A stretch of 64,000 nucleotides of DNA from Mycolicibacter sp. MU0102 (GTDB lineage: Bacteria > Actinomycetota > Actinomycetes > Mycobacteriales > Mycobacteriaceae), in contig NZ_OY726398.1 of NCBI RefSeq assembly GCF_963378105.1, positions 496,001 through 560,000 on the forward strand, written 5' to 3'. Position 1 is the first letter of the stretch; every line of letters starts with the position of its first letter. This document shows, in pieces, positions 49,077 to 58,150 of this stretch. The notes beneath the pieces were generated by a model. It saw only the letters and a program-made list of their open reading frames with translations. It searched no databases and was not told where the DNA came from. A program made the translations under genes and the position numbers.

Positions 49077-51179
49077 ATGCAGTGGCAGTGCGCTTCAGCG
49101 CGGATCGGTGACTCGGCTGTTGCGAGTCCACGCCTTTCAGAGCCGCAGCCGGCGATGAGTGCGGATGGCACGGCAACCGCGACTGGGCACAAGCACGGTA
49201 TGCAACCGGCGGAGTTGGCGCAGGCCGCCATGACAGCGGCACTGATGACCGCCGTCGCGATCGGGTCGATGGTCCTGCCGGGTGCGGTCATCTTCGGCTG
49301 GCTCGGTGCGGTGCCGATGGGGGTGCTCTGTTATCGGCACCGCCTGCGGGCCGCTGGCGTGGCGTTCGCCGTCAGCTGCCTGATCAGTTTCATGATCGCC
49401 GGTTTCGGCGCCGCGGTGGCAGCGGTGACGGCAGCTTACATGGGCGTGATCACAGGCCAGGTCAAACGCCGCGGGCGTGGCGCGGCAACGATGTTGATCA
49501 TCGCCGTGGTGTGGGGCGTGGCGATGGCCGAGATCTGTCTGGGGGTGTTCGCGGCGCTGGCCGACATGCGTGCGGTGGTACTGAATACCGTGGCCGCCAA
49601 TGTCGGCGGATTCGCGGCACTGCTGCACGGTGTGCCGGTCCTCGGTGGCGCCGCGGCTGGTCTGGAGGCCGCCGTAGCGGGGTGGAGCGTGCACTGGGGC
49701 TGGTTCCTCGGCATCTCGGTCTGGTGCATTGTCGTCTTCGGCACTTCCTTCGGATGGCGCGTGCTCAGCCCGGTCCTGCGACGACTGGAGGCGGTGACGG
49801 ACCTGTCGCCGGCGAACCTGCTGCCGTCCATCCCCGATGAGGGCGCACCCGGGCCGTTGCCGACGGTCCTAACCGGCGCAGGCTATCGGTACCCGGGAGC
49901 CGATCGTGACGCCCTGGCCCCGGTGACAATGCGGGTCGACGTGGGCACCCACGTGGCGGTGACCGGCGCCAACGGCTCCGGCAAGTCCACTCTGATGCGC
50001 ATCCTGGCCGGTCTGGCACCGACAACCGGTACCGTCGAACGCCCGGCCGGAGTAGGCCTTGGCCGGGTGGGAGGCACCGCGCTGGTCTTCCAGCATCCCG
50101 AGAGCCAGGTGCTGGGATTGCGCGTCCGTGACGATGTCGTGTGGGGATTGGCGCCCGACCGCGAGATCGATGTCGAGGGCCTGCTGGACGAAGTGGGCCT
50201 GGGAGGGATGGGCGACCGGGACACCACCGGACTCTCGGGCGGTGAACTGCAACGGCTCGCGGTCGCCTCGGCGCTCGCCCGGGAGCCCGCATTGCTGATA
50301 GCCGACGAGGTGACCACCATGGTCGACCAAGCCGGACGCCAGACCCTGCTCAAAGTCCTCGACGGCCTCACCGCACACCACCGTTTAGGTGTGGTGCACA
50401 TCACTCACTACCCCAGCGAAGCCAACACGGCCGATCGGGTGGTCGCTATCGCCGGCGGTGAGCGCGAGCCCACCCGCGCCGTACCGCGGGTGGGCTTGGA
50501 GGCAGTGTCGGGCCGGGGACCGATCCTCGATGTGCAGGACGTTTCATTCGACTACGCCGCTGGAACACCCTGGTCCACACCGGTCCTGCGCAATGTCTCG
50601 TTCCGTGTCGACTCCGGAGACGGAATCTTGCTCTACGGCGCCAACGGTTCGGGCAAGTCCACCTTGGCGTGGATCATGGCCGGCCTGCTGGAGCCATCGG
50701 CCGGTCGGTGCCTGCTCGACGGACGCCCCGCCGCAGAGCAGGTCGGCGCGGTCGCGCTATGTTTCCAGGCTGCCCGACTGCAGCTTCACCGAGGTCATGC
50801 CGGTGCGGCGGTGGCCGCGTTGGCGGGCTGGGCGGCCACTGACACAGAACAGATCCTCGGCGCGCTGGCATCGGTCGGCCTGGACTCCGACATCGCCGGG
50901 GTGCTGATAGATCGACTCAGCGGGGGACAGTTGCGCCGAATTGCGCTGGCCGGACTGCTGGCCCGCTCGCCGCGCCTGCTCATCCTCGATGAACCATTGG
51001 CCGGTCTGGATGTCGACGCCCAGGCCGATCTCATCGACCTGCTCGTCGGCATCCGCAGTCAAGGGCAGGCCATGGTGGTGATATCGCACGACACCGACAG
51101 CATGTTGCGGCTGTGCCCCCGTACCTTGCGCTTGGACCGGGGAACACTGACGCCCACCGAACCGGGCCAGCAGCCGTGA
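49077..51179 (+). CDS. ECF-type transporter: fused membrane (S-like) region plus two ABC ATPases (Rv2326c-like)
   Basis: A 700-residue fusion. Residues 40-245 hold about six hydrophobic segments (MTAALMTAVAIGSMVLPGAVIFGWLGAV, VAFAVSCLISFMIAGFGAAVAAVTAAYMG and others), resembling an ECF S-component. ATPase 1: TGANGSGKSTLMR (Walker A), LSGGELQRLAVASAL (signature), LLIADEVTTM (Walker B). ATPase 2: YGANGSGKSTLAW, LSGGQLRRIALAG, LLILDEPLAGLD. With the next gene it forms a complete ECF uptake system. ATG at 49077 after TAAGGA in an AT-rich leader; ATG 49155 is an alternative. It matches the layout of Rv2326c. The transported vitamin or metal is unknown. It may serve the adjacent PKS-NRPS product, but this is only proximity. 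Confidence 0.88.
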   Translation: MQWQCASARIGDSAVASPRLSEPQPAMSADGTATATGHKHGMQPAELAQAAMTAALMTAVAIGSMVLPGAVIFGWLGAVPMGVLCYRHRLRAAGVAFAVSCLISFMIAGFGAAVAAVTAAYMGVITGQVKRRGRGAATMLIIAVVWGVAMAEICLGVFAALADMRAVVLNTVAANVGGFAALLHGVPVLGGAAAGLEAAVAGWSVHWGWFLGISVWCIVVFGTSFGWRVLSPVLRRLEAVTDLSPANLLPSIPDEGAPGPLPTVLTGAGYRYPGADRDALAPVTMRVDVGTHVAVTGANGSGKSTLMRILAGLAPTTGTVERPAGVGLGRVGGTALVFQHPESQVLGLRVRDDVVWGLAPDREIDVEGLLDEVGLGGMGDRDTTGLSGGELQRLAVASALAREPALLIADEVTTMVDQAGRQTLLKVLDGLTAHHRLGVVHITHYPSEANTADRVVAIAGGEREPTRAVPRVGLEAVSGRGPILDVQDVSFDYAAGTPWSTPVLRNVSFRVDSGDGILLYGANGSGKSTLAWIMAGLLEPSAGRCLLDGRPAAEQVGAVALCFQAARLQLHRGHAGAAVAALAGWAATDTEQILGALASVGLDSDIAGVLIDRLSGGQLRRIALAGLLARSPRLLILDEPLAGLDVDAQADLIDLLVGIRSQGQAMVVISHDTDSMLRLCPRTLRLDRGTLTPTEPGQQP

Positions 51180-51949
51180 GTCGCCGCCCGCTGATGCTGA
51201 TGCGCCCTGTTCCCGGGCCGTCACCTGTCCACAGCCTTTGGGCTGGCACGAAACTGATAGCGGTGCTGGCTATATCGATATTGCTGACCATCGCGCCCAC
51301 CTGGTCGGTGATTGGGCTGATAGGTCTTCTGGCTCTCGGCACCGCTGCCCTCGGAGGGATCTCGCTTCGCTGCATACCGTCGGTACCGCGCGGGATCTGG
51401 CTGATCTTCGCGGTGGGCAGCCTGCTGACGATCGCCAACGGCGGCGCCCCGGAAATCGCCGTCGGGCCGGTAGCCATGGGGGTTGGCGGGTTCCTGGAGT
51501 TCCTGCGCATCACCTGCTTGGGGCTGGCCTTGATCAGCCTCGGCGCGCTCACCTCGTGGACGACCCAGGTAGCCGACATCGCCCCCGCGGTAGCGCTGCT
51601 GCTCCGACCGCTGCGGGTGCTTCGACTGCCCGTCGACGAAGTCGCGGTCGCCACTTCTCTAGCCTTGCGGATGTTGCCCATGCTGGCCGAAGAATTCCGG
51701 CTTCTGGCCGCTGCCCGCCGCCTTCAGCCCCCGCAACCGCAGAAGCCGACCCGGCGTGCCGAACTCGTCGACCTATGCACGGCTGCCATGGTGGTCGCGC
51801 TGCGCCGAGCAACCGAGACAGGCGATGCCATCACCGCCCGCGGTGGTACCGGCCGAATCGCCGATCACCCCAGCCGGCCGGGCTGGCGTGACGCCGTCGC
51901 GGTGGTGGTGCTCGGCGGTTTCCTAGCGCTCGCCGTGGTGCTTGCCTGA
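51176..51949 (+). CDS. ECF transporter transmembrane (T, CbiQ-like) component (Rv2325c-like)
   Basis: A 257-residue membrane protein with five or so hydrophobic helices (TKLIAVLAISILLTIAPTWSVIGLIGLLALG, FLRITCLGLALISLGALTSW and a C-terminal AVAVVVLGGFLALAVVL). The cytoplasmic coupling helices of EcfT are visible as RRLQPPQPQ and RATETGDAITARGG (the Ala-Arg-Gly type motif). The GTG overlaps the ATPase stop as GTGA, so the two are translated together. It matches Rv2325c. Confidence 0.87.
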   Translation: MSRRPLMLMRPVPGPSPVHSLWAGTKLIAVLAISILLTIAPTWSVIGLIGLLALGTAALGGISLRCIPSVPRGIWLIFAVGSLLTIANGGAPEIAVGPVAMGVGGFLEFLRITCLGLALISLGALTSWTTQVADIAPAVALLLRPLRVLRLPVDEVAVATSLALRMLPMLAEEFRLLAAARRLQPPQPQKPTRRAELVDLCTAAMVVALRRATETGDAITARGGTGRIADHPSRPGWRDAVAVVVLGGFLALAVVLA

Positions 51950-52152
51950 CGGCGGTGCACGTCGCCGGGGCGGTGCCGCGGTGCTGCACCCATCCCCAAA
52001 TCCGGGCCTCCACCTGCATCGACAGCCTGCGGAAGCGGCTCAGGCGCCAAGGGTCATGCCGTCGACAGCTGCACGGTATGTGGGCTGGTTGCTTGGTTTT
52101 AGGGAGGTAGGTCTGCAATTTAGGTTGTGGGTGTACTAAAGGGGCTGTTAGT

Positions 52153-52196
52153 CTCCCTGGTGATTGTCATGTTTTCTTCAGTTTTTTCCCAGGGAG
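52153..52196 (+). promoter_or_regulatory. Leader hairpin covering the ribosome-binding site of the PGRS gene
   Basis: CTCCCTGG at 52153-52160 pairs perfectly with CCAGGGAG at 52189-52196, around a T-rich 28-base loop. The right arm overlaps the AGGGAGG ribosome-binding site of the ATG at 52206, so the structure could block translation. The region 51950-52152 before it shows no other feature. Confidence 0.45.
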
Positions 52197-52205
52197 GGTT
52201 CCTTT

Positions 52206-54788
52206 ATGACGCTGTCGCCGCGTAAGTACACGTCTGCTTCTGTGACGGGGCGCGGTGTGCGTCGTCGGGGGGTGGGCGCGGTCAGTGCGGTGGTGGCGTT
52301 TCTGGCGTTTGGGGTGTCGCCGGTGGTGGCGGTGCCAGTGGCGTCGGCGGAGGTGTGGGATTGGGGCGTGGATTTCGGTGACCCGGGTGCTGCTGCCGCT
52401 GGTGATGTGTGGGGTGGGTTGGATCTGGCGGAGTTCGATTTCGGGGACGTTTTCAGCCAGCTGATCTACCTGCCGTTGCACGACGAGCTTCAGTCGTGGC
52501 TGGCCAGTGATCTGGGTGCGCAGGTCGCCACCTTCATCAACGAGGCCTCGGGGCTGTATCTGATCGGTAACGGCGTCGACGGCACCGCCGAGCATCACGA
52601 CGGCGGCAATGCGGGGTTGCTGTTCGGTGATGGTGGCGCCGGGTTCGGCTATGACGGGTCCGGGGGTAACGGCGGTTGGTTGTTCGGCAACGGTGGTGAC
52701 GCCGGCAACGCCGCCGATATTCCCGGTAGTGGTGCGGGTGCGGTGCTATTGGCGGCCTCGGCGGCAGCCACGCTGCCGGGTTCTGCTGAGGCGTCGGGCC
52801 CGATCAATGGGGCACCCGGGCATGGCGGCAATTCAGCATTCTTATTCGGCAACGGCGGCAACGGCTCCAACGGTGGGGACGGCCAGTTCGGTGGCAATGG
52901 TGGTGCCGGTGGCGCCGGTGGCGATGGCGGGGCCTTGTTCGGCAATGGCGGCCATGGTGGTGGCGGCGGCAATGGTGGTGAGGGCAGTGCACTGCATACT
53001 GCGGGTGGCAATGGTGGTGCCGGTGGTGCCGGGGGCAGTGCGGGCTTGTTCAGTACCAGTGGCAATGGTGGTGCCGGAGGCCGTGGTGGTGCCGGGTTCG
53101 CTGGTGTTGACGGTGGCGCTGGTGGTGTGGGCGGCAATGGTGGTAACGGTGGTGTCGGCGGCAACGGTGGCATCCTCAACGCGGGTGGACTCGGCGGCGC
53201 CGGCGGCAGTGCAGGTGTCGGTGGTGCCGGTGCTGAGGGCACCATGGCTGGCGGTAACGGTGGCCACGGTGGTGTGGGCGGCAATGGTGGTGCCGGTGGT
53301 GGCGGTGGCTTCCTCTACGGGGCCGGCGGCAATGGTGGTGCCTCGGGTGCCGGAGCAGCCGGTGGGCTTGGTGGCGCCGCCACCGATCCCGAGGGCATCG
53401 CCGGGTCTGCAGGTCTAACCGGTACCAGTGGACACGCCGGTGCCGGTGGCGGTGGGGGTCTGTTCGGCGGGGGAACAGGTGCAGCGGGCACGGTCACCCC
53501 GACCGACCCCGGCAACAACCCCGGCGACGGTGACGGCGACGGTGACGGTGACGGCGGGGTCAACCCCGGTGACGGCGGTGACGGCGGCGCCGGCGGATTC
53601 ACCGCCGCCCAGATCGCCGAGTGGAACCGCCAGATCGAAGCGATCGGCGGCACCGCACTCACCAACGACCAATACGGCATCCTGGGCTTTTGGCTCATCA
53701 ATAACGCCGTCGACGACTCCGGCGATGGCTTCACCGATGTAAACGCAGCGCTGAACCACTTTGTGGACTATGACGGCACGTACGACCTCTGTGGGATCGT
53801 CTGCAACGGCCTCGACGGCACCATGGAACACCCCGACGGCGGTAACGGCGGTCTCTTCTACGGTGACGGTGGACACGGCTGGAACAGCACCCTCGCCGGC
53901 GTCAACGGCGGCAACGGCGGCACCGCACTACTCTTCGGCGACGGCGGCGACGGCGGCAACGGCGGACTCGGAGCCAACGGCGGCAACGGCGGTACCAGCG
54001 GCGTCCTTCCGGTCATCGACCCCGACACCGGCCGCCCCGTCACTGACGTCGGATTCGGTAACGGCGGTAACGGTGGTAACGGCGGCGACAGCACAACCGG
54101 CGACGGCGGTAACGGCGGTGTCGGCGGAACGAGCAGGGCGGGTCATGGTGGTGATGGTGGTGATGGCGGTGATGGCCTCACCACTGGCGGCGCCGGGGGT
54201 GCTGGCGGCTTCGGCATCGTCATGGGCGGCAATGGCGGTAACGGTGGTAACGGCGGCGTCACCGGCGGTGCGGGGGGTGCTGGAGGCTACGGCCTCACCA
54301 CTGGTGGCGGTACCGGGGGTAACGGCGGCGACGGTGGACGCGATGGCGGCGCTGGCGGATATGGAGGTTACGGGCTCGGGGCGGCTGGAAACGGTGGCGA
54401 CGGCGGCGCTGGGCTCACCGGCGACGGTGGTCCAGGCGGCCACGGCGGCATTGGCGGCAACGGCCAGGCTGGCTGGCTACCGGCCGAACTTCGTGACGAC
54501 CCGATCTACCAGGCGTTTCCATACAACAGTGCCGGTGACGGCGGCGCCGGCGGCCACGGCGGTGCCGGCGGCACCAACGGCGGTGCCGGCGGCGACGGCG
54601 GCTTTGGCGGTAACGTCTTTGTCCGCGTTCCCGCGACGACCCCCGGCCCCGACGATGCTTACGTGGCCCCAGGGGTTCCTGGAGTAGGGGGCGCCGCCGG
54701 CCAGGGCGGCCACGGTGGCACGGGGAGCAACGGTGCGGACGGCGCCGCCGGCCACAACGGCATCACCCAGGAAATCCACGAGGATTAG
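52206..54788 (+). CDS. PGRS-type glycine-rich protein with a signal peptide and no PE domain
   Basis: An 860-residue protein. Residues 1-50 are a long signal peptide (basic start, VGAVSAVVAFLAFGVSPVVAVPVASA) instead of a PE domain. Then come a short helical segment (FSQLIYLPLHDELQSWLAS), a linker LIGNGVDGTAEHHDGGNAGLLFGDGG and a GGNGG/GGAGG PGRS block to about residue 435. A Gly/Asp stretch (GDGDGDGDGG) leads to a second helical segment (AAQIAEWNRQIEAIGGTALTNDQYGILGFWLINN) and a second linker CGIVCNGLDGTMEHPDGGNGGLFYGDGG before another PGRS block. It is therefore a two-module protein. Ca-binding-like GGxGxD repeats recur. ATG at 52206 with AGGGAGG. It would be exported by Sec and not by a type VII system. 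Confidence 0.88.
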   Translation: MTLSPRKYTSASVTGRGVRRRGVGAVSAVVAFLAFGVSPVVAVPVASAEVWDWGVDFGDPGAAAAGDVWGGLDLAEFDFGDVFSQLIYLPLHDELQSWLASDLGAQVATFINEASGLYLIGNGVDGTAEHHDGGNAGLLFGDGGAGFGYDGSGGNGGWLFGNGGDAGNAADIPGSGAGAVLLAASAAATLPGSAEASGPINGAPGHGGNSAFLFGNGGNGSNGGDGQFGGNGGAGGAGGDGGALFGNGGHGGGGGNGGEGSALHTAGGNGGAGGAGGSAGLFSTSGNGGAGGRGGAGFAGVDGGAGGVGGNGGNGGVGGNGGILNAGGLGGAGGSAGVGGAGAEGTMAGGNGGHGGVGGNGGAGGGGGFLYGAGGNGGASGAGAAGGLGGAATDPEGIAGSAGLTGTSGHAGAGGGGGLFGGGTGAAGTVTPTDPGNNPGDGDGDGDGDGGVNPGDGGDGGAGGFTAAQIAEWNRQIEAIGGTALTNDQYGILGFWLINNAVDDSGDGFTDVNAALNHFVDYDGTYDLCGIVCNGLDGTMEHPDGGNGGLFYGDGGHGWNSTLAGVNGGNGGTALLFGDGGDGGNGGLGANGGNGGTSGVLPVIDPDTGRPVTDVGFGNGGNGGNGGDSTTGDGGNGGVGGTSRAGHGGDGGDGGDGLTTGGAGGAGGFGIVMGGNGGNGGNGGVTGGAGGAGGYGLTTGGGTGGNGGDGGRDGGAGGYGGYGLGAAGNGGDGGAGLTGDGGPGGHGGIGGNGQAGWLPAELRDDPIYQAFPYNSAGDGGAGGHGGAGGTNGGAGGDGGFGGNVFVRVPATTPGPDDAYVAPGVPGVGGAAGQGGHGGTGSNGADGAAGHNGITQEIHED

Positions 54789-55041
54789 CTGCGCCCAGAT
54801 CAGTCAGGCCGGGCCGGCCTTGCCAGGACATCTCGATCGGCTTGTTCGGCGCGACCGGCAAATCGGGAGTCACGGCGTCCACCGTGGCGCCTCCGTCGAC
54901 GGCATCCGTGAACTGCTCGGCACCCGCCGTCGGCGACAGTGAGTCCTTCGAATTCTGGTGGGATTTCTCGGCCAGCCTTTGGTGATCTCTGATGCCCACG
55001 CCGGTCTCAAGTCGCGGTCGCCCGGCGGTTCACCGGATCAC
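54789..55041. other. Non-coding stretch downstream of the PGRS gene
   Basis: No convincing gene. Short open frames on both strands lack ribosome-binding sites and recognisable domains. Base composition stays high-GC. The transposase remnant begins near its right end. Confidence 0.5.
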
Positions 55042-55144
55042 CGTGGCAAGTCGCCTGCCGCTGCCGTCTGACATCTCTATAGCCGAGCTACGCAAGGTCA
55101 TCGCCGCTAGACACGCCGCGATCACCGAACCGACAGAGGAGTAG
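55042..55144 (+). pseudogene. IS256-family transposase C-terminal remnant (short)
   Basis: Bases 55067-55144 read SDISIAELRKVIAARHAAITEPTEE and stop. This matches SDISLAELCNVIAAKHAAITEPLAE in the larger remnant at 56171-56506. Upstream, TGGCAAGTC... also matches, but one base is missing, which breaks the frame. It is a decayed copy in the same orientation as the larger one. Confidence 0.7.
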
Positions 55145-55270
55145 TCGCCGAATCGCAAAGCAGCCAGCATCGCTCGTTACCCATATAGCAGACCCCGAAC
55201 CACCTACTATGTTGATTTGAAGTTCGTAATATGGGAATGTTGGCTGGATTCGACGACGGGGTTACCACTG

Positions 55271-55981
55271 ATGAAGAAACTTCTATCAACAGTTAGCGCG
55301 GCCGCGGCCACTGTCGGCTTCGGTGTCGTAATAATTTCGCCCGCGCAGGCGGAGCCATTTATCCCTTGCCCTTATGACCCGGCAGTACCAGGGGCTCAGA
55401 TGCAGTATTTCAACCAAAAAACTGCCGAAATCGTGGCTATGCAAAACGCTGTCAATACTAAGGTATTGGGCCCCCTTACTGGACCGGAGCGTGCAGCGTG
55501 GGCGGCAAGTCCTGAGGGTCTTGCGGAGGTCGCGCGGGAGAGGCAGGTCGTACAGGACAGAGATCACCCGCCCTTGGCGTGCTTTTCGCTGCAACCGGTT
55601 GCAGCGGCGCCAGAGTTGAATCCGCCACCACTGCAACCTGTTCCGGGTAGTCCGCTTATCGATGATATCCAGTCGGGACCGGATTCAGAAGTTGCTGCAC
55701 CTGTCGACTGCACGAAACTCAGAGGTGCCTACGACGCACTTGGTCCCGTGGCGGATTCGGCGGATGCAGCTGCCAAGTTGAACCACTTGAAAATTCCTGG
55801 CATAAGTCAGGTGACAGGTACATCTCTTGCTTTATGCGGGCTCGATGCGATCCCTGCCGCTATCGCGAACCCGAGTCAAGGTAATCAGCAGAGAGTTTTT
55901 GATGGCGCTTGCGGAGCGGTCGATCAGTTCACTGGTGGCATAATCAATCCTTGTGGCGACACCCCCGTCGGTTCACATTAG
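55271..55981 (+). CDS. Secreted protein of unknown function, AT-richer than its neighbours
   Basis: A 236-residue protein with a Sec signal peptide (MKKLLSTVSAAAATVGFGVVIISPAQA). Mature part: EPFIPCPYDPAVPGAQMQYFNQKTAEIVAMQNAVNTKVLGPLTGPERAAW..., a Pro-rich middle (ELNPPPLQPVPGSPL) and a C-terminal part with four Cys ending CGDTPVGSH. Codon choice is visibly less GC-biased than in adjacent genes. Together with flanking IS256 remnants this suggests acquired DNA. The ATG at 55271 is chosen because the signal peptide begins there; 18 more codons are open upstream. No family recognised. Confidence 0.72.
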   Translation: MKKLLSTVSAAAATVGFGVVIISPAQAEPFIPCPYDPAVPGAQMQYFNQKTAEIVAMQNAVNTKVLGPLTGPERAAWAASPEGLAEVARERQVVQDRDHPPLACFSLQPVAAAPELNPPPLQPVPGSPLIDDIQSGPDSEVAAPVDCTKLRGAYDALGPVADSADAAAKLNHLKIPGISQVTGTSLALCGLDAIPAAIANPSQGNQQRVFDGACGAVDQFTGGIINPCGDTPVGSH

Positions 55982-56060
55982 TCGAGGCGGTACTCGGCCA
56001 GTATTTTTGAGAAATTTTCGATGGAACTGCGCTGGGGCACCCCGCCTCACGGACCTCTAG

Positions 56061-56090
56061 ATATCGATACCGTTGTGGTGACATCGATAT
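56061..56090. promoter_or_regulatory. Operator-like inverted repeat before an interrupted ORF
   Basis: ATATCGAT at 56061-56068 and ATCGATAT at 56083-56090 form a perfect 8-bp inverted repeat with 14 bases between, followed by AGGTGAG and an ATG at 56098. The reading frame after that ATG (MDGLLHGVGQVKMSP...) runs out of phase into the transposase remnant, so the original gene seems to have been cut off. Confidence 0.45.
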
Positions 56091-56170
56091 AGGTGAGATG
56101 GACGGTCTGCTGCACGGGGTAGGTCAGGTCAAGATGTCACCCATTCACGCAGCAGACACCATTTCCCAAG

Positions 56171-56506
56171 GTGGTGCAGATGATGGCCGAAGCCAATACC
56201 GATGTCCTGGCGTTAACCGCATTTCCGAGGGTGAACTGGCAAAAGTTCTGGTCGAACAACCTGATCGAACGGCTCAACAAGGAGATCGAGCGCCGCGCTG
56301 ACGTCGTGGAGATCTTCCCGAATCCGGGGGCGTTCCTGCGCCTGGCCGCCGCCGCGGTCATCGAAGCCCACGACGGATGGCAAGTCACCCGCCGCTATCT
56401 GTCCGACATCTCCCTGGCTGAACTTTGCAACGTCATCGCCGCCAAACACGCCGCCATCACCGAACCGCTAGCCGAGCAACGCCAAAGCGCCTGGCGTCCA
56501 GGATGA
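56171..56506 (+). pseudogene. IS256-family transposase, C-terminal fragment
   Basis: A fragment of about 110 codons: MAEANTDVLALTAFPRVNWQKFWSNNLIERLNKEIERRADVVEIFPNPGAFLRLAAAAVIEAHDGWQVTRRYLSDISLAEL. The segment TAFPRxxWxxxWSNNxxERLNKEIxRRxDVVxIFP is the hallmark of the C-terminal third of IS256/mutator transposases, including the last catalytic Glu. The N-terminal two thirds and the terminal inverted repeats are absent, so it is a dead remnant. Confidence 0.88.
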
Positions 56507-56655
56507 CTCGTTGATCGCTACGCGTGACGCACGCTGGTCCGAAGTTCGCCATCCCACGGGGCACCATCTTCGGCGCCTGTCGCCTCGGTGGATACGGGCG
56601 TCATCCGAAGTGGCGCAACGTAGAACGTTGCACTCCGGTCAACGGGTGGGGCTCG

Positions 56656-58104
56656 TCAACCCACCTGCGACAGCAGCGACTCGGTCGGCGGCCGGCGATG
56701 AGTCCACGGCTGCACCGACTCGATCTGGCAGGCCAGCGACACCAGGGTTGCCTCGTCGTTGGCCCGCGCCACCAGGTGCACCGCCTCGGGCACACCGTCG
56801 GCGGCGATCCCGGTCGGGACTGAAATGGCCGGCTGACCGCTGTAGCACTGCGGGAAGGTGAACGGGATGAACTTGAGCATCTTCAGCATCGCCCTGGTCG
56901 GCCCGAGTCCCTCGAAGTAACCCACCCGCACCGGCGGGATCGCCAGCACCGGGGTCATCAGGATGTCGAAATCGGCGATCCTGCGCTGCGAGCGGGCGGT
57001 GATCCGCGGTTCCGCGGCGACAGCCCGGCGAGCCAGCCAATCCGGCACCAGCCGACTGGTTCGGGCCTCTGCCTGCATACGCCGTTCCAGCAGTTCGGTT
57101 TTCGGGAGCCGCTCGATCTCGTGGGCGAACCCGTTCATGAACAGTGCGAGCACTGCGGCGATCCCCATCACCGGATAGACCGGGTCGCGCTCGATCACCT
57201 CGTGGCCCACCGAGCGCAACAACTCTGCGGTCTCCAGCACCGGGCGGCGCACCTCGTCGCTGACGGGCACCGGAACAACAGGCTTGAAGGACATCGCGAT
57301 CCGTAGCCGTCGCGGATGCGCCAGCAGTGCCTCCATCAGCGGTGGCGCCGGCGGCGGCGAGGGAATCTCGTCGTCGGGTTCGGGTCCGGTCATCGCGTCG
57401 TGCAGCAGGGCCGCGTCCATGACGCTGCGGGCCAACGGCCCAATGTGGTTGAGCCCGTGGAACCGATATGCCCGCTCCGGTGACTCCTTGGTGCTCACCC
57501 GGCCGCGTTGGCCCTTCAGCCCGACCAGCCCGCAGCAGGCGGCCGGAATGCGGACCGAGCCGCCACTGTCGCTGCCGGTAGCACCGGGCACCATGCCGGA
57601 GGCGACTGCCGCGGCGGAGCCGCCGCTGGAGCCGCCCGGGGTCCGGTAGAGATCCCACGGGTTGCGGGTCACTCCCCAAGTCGCCGATTCGCTCACCGGG
57701 TAGGCGCCGAACTCCGAGAGATGGGTCTTGCCGATGATCACCGCGCCGGCAGCCCGCAGCCGTCGCACCGCGGCGCTGTCTGCACTCGCCGGGCCGACGT
57801 CAATTCCGGTGCCGCACATCGAGGAAACACCCGCGACGTCGGTGTCGTCCTTGACCGCGATCGGCACACCGGCCAACGGCAGTGCTTCTCCGGCAGCCAG
57901 TCGCTGCTCGACGTGCGCCGCCTCGGCCATCGCCTGATCACCCATCACGGTGCGGAAGACGTTCAAAACCGGGTCAAGGCGGGCGATCCGATCCAGATAC
58001 AGGGTCACCAGCTCGCGCGGCGACACCTCCCGCGCGCGCACCAACTGCGCCAAGCGCGCGACGCCGGCGAAGGCCAACTCATCATCGTGCGCGGCAGACA
58101 TCAT
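56656..58104 (-). CDS. Amidase (amidase-signature family)
   Basis: A 482-residue hydrolase with the Ser-cisSer-Lys triad: Lys in PIAVKDDTDVAG, cis-Ser in GGSSGGSAAAVASGMVPGATGSDSGGSVRIPAACCGLVG and the nucleophile Ser in the same GSDSGGS loop. It cleaves carboxylic amides; the substrate is unknown. No signal peptide, so cytoplasmic. The start is ATG 58104 (MMSAAHDDE) with GAAAGGA seven bases upstream; an upstream in-frame GTG lacks this. A terminator-like hairpin separates it from the flavin oxidoreductase gene upstream. Confidence 0.9.
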   Translation of the reverse strand: MMSAAHDDELAFAGVARLAQLVRAREVSPRELVTLYLDRIARLDPVLNVFRTVMGDQAMAEAAHVEQRLAAGEALPLAGVPIAVKDDTDVAGVSSMCGTGIDVGPASADSAAVRRLRAAGAVIIGKTHLSEFGAYPVSESATWGVTRNPWDLYRTPGGSSGGSAAAVASGMVPGATGSDSGGSVRIPAACCGLVGLKGQRGRVSTKESPERAYRFHGLNHIGPLARSVMDAALLHDAMTGPEPDDEIPSPPPAPPLMEALLAHPRRLRIAMSFKPVVPVPVSDEVRRPVLETAELLRSVGHEVIERDPVYPVMGIAAVLALFMNGFAHEIERLPKTELLERRMQAEARTSRLVPDWLARRAVAAEPRITARSQRRIADFDILMTPVLAIPPVRVGYFEGLGPTRAMLKMLKFIPFTFPQCYSGQPAISVPTGIAADGVPEAVHLVARANDEATLVSLACQIESVQPWTHRRPPTESLLSQVG

Positions 58105-58150
58105 TGCGTCCTTTCCCCCGCGGACAACAATACCCACCGTGCGTTGGCGT

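Noticed and set aside
52609..53418. Alternative plus-strand frames inside the PGRS gene
   Set aside because: Repetitive GGN codons open all frames. Only the frame with signal peptide and Gly-rich repeats makes sense.
54763..54999. Minus-strand ORF of 78 codons after the PGRS gene
   Set aside because: No ribosome-binding site or recognisable domain, and it overlaps the PGRS 3' end.
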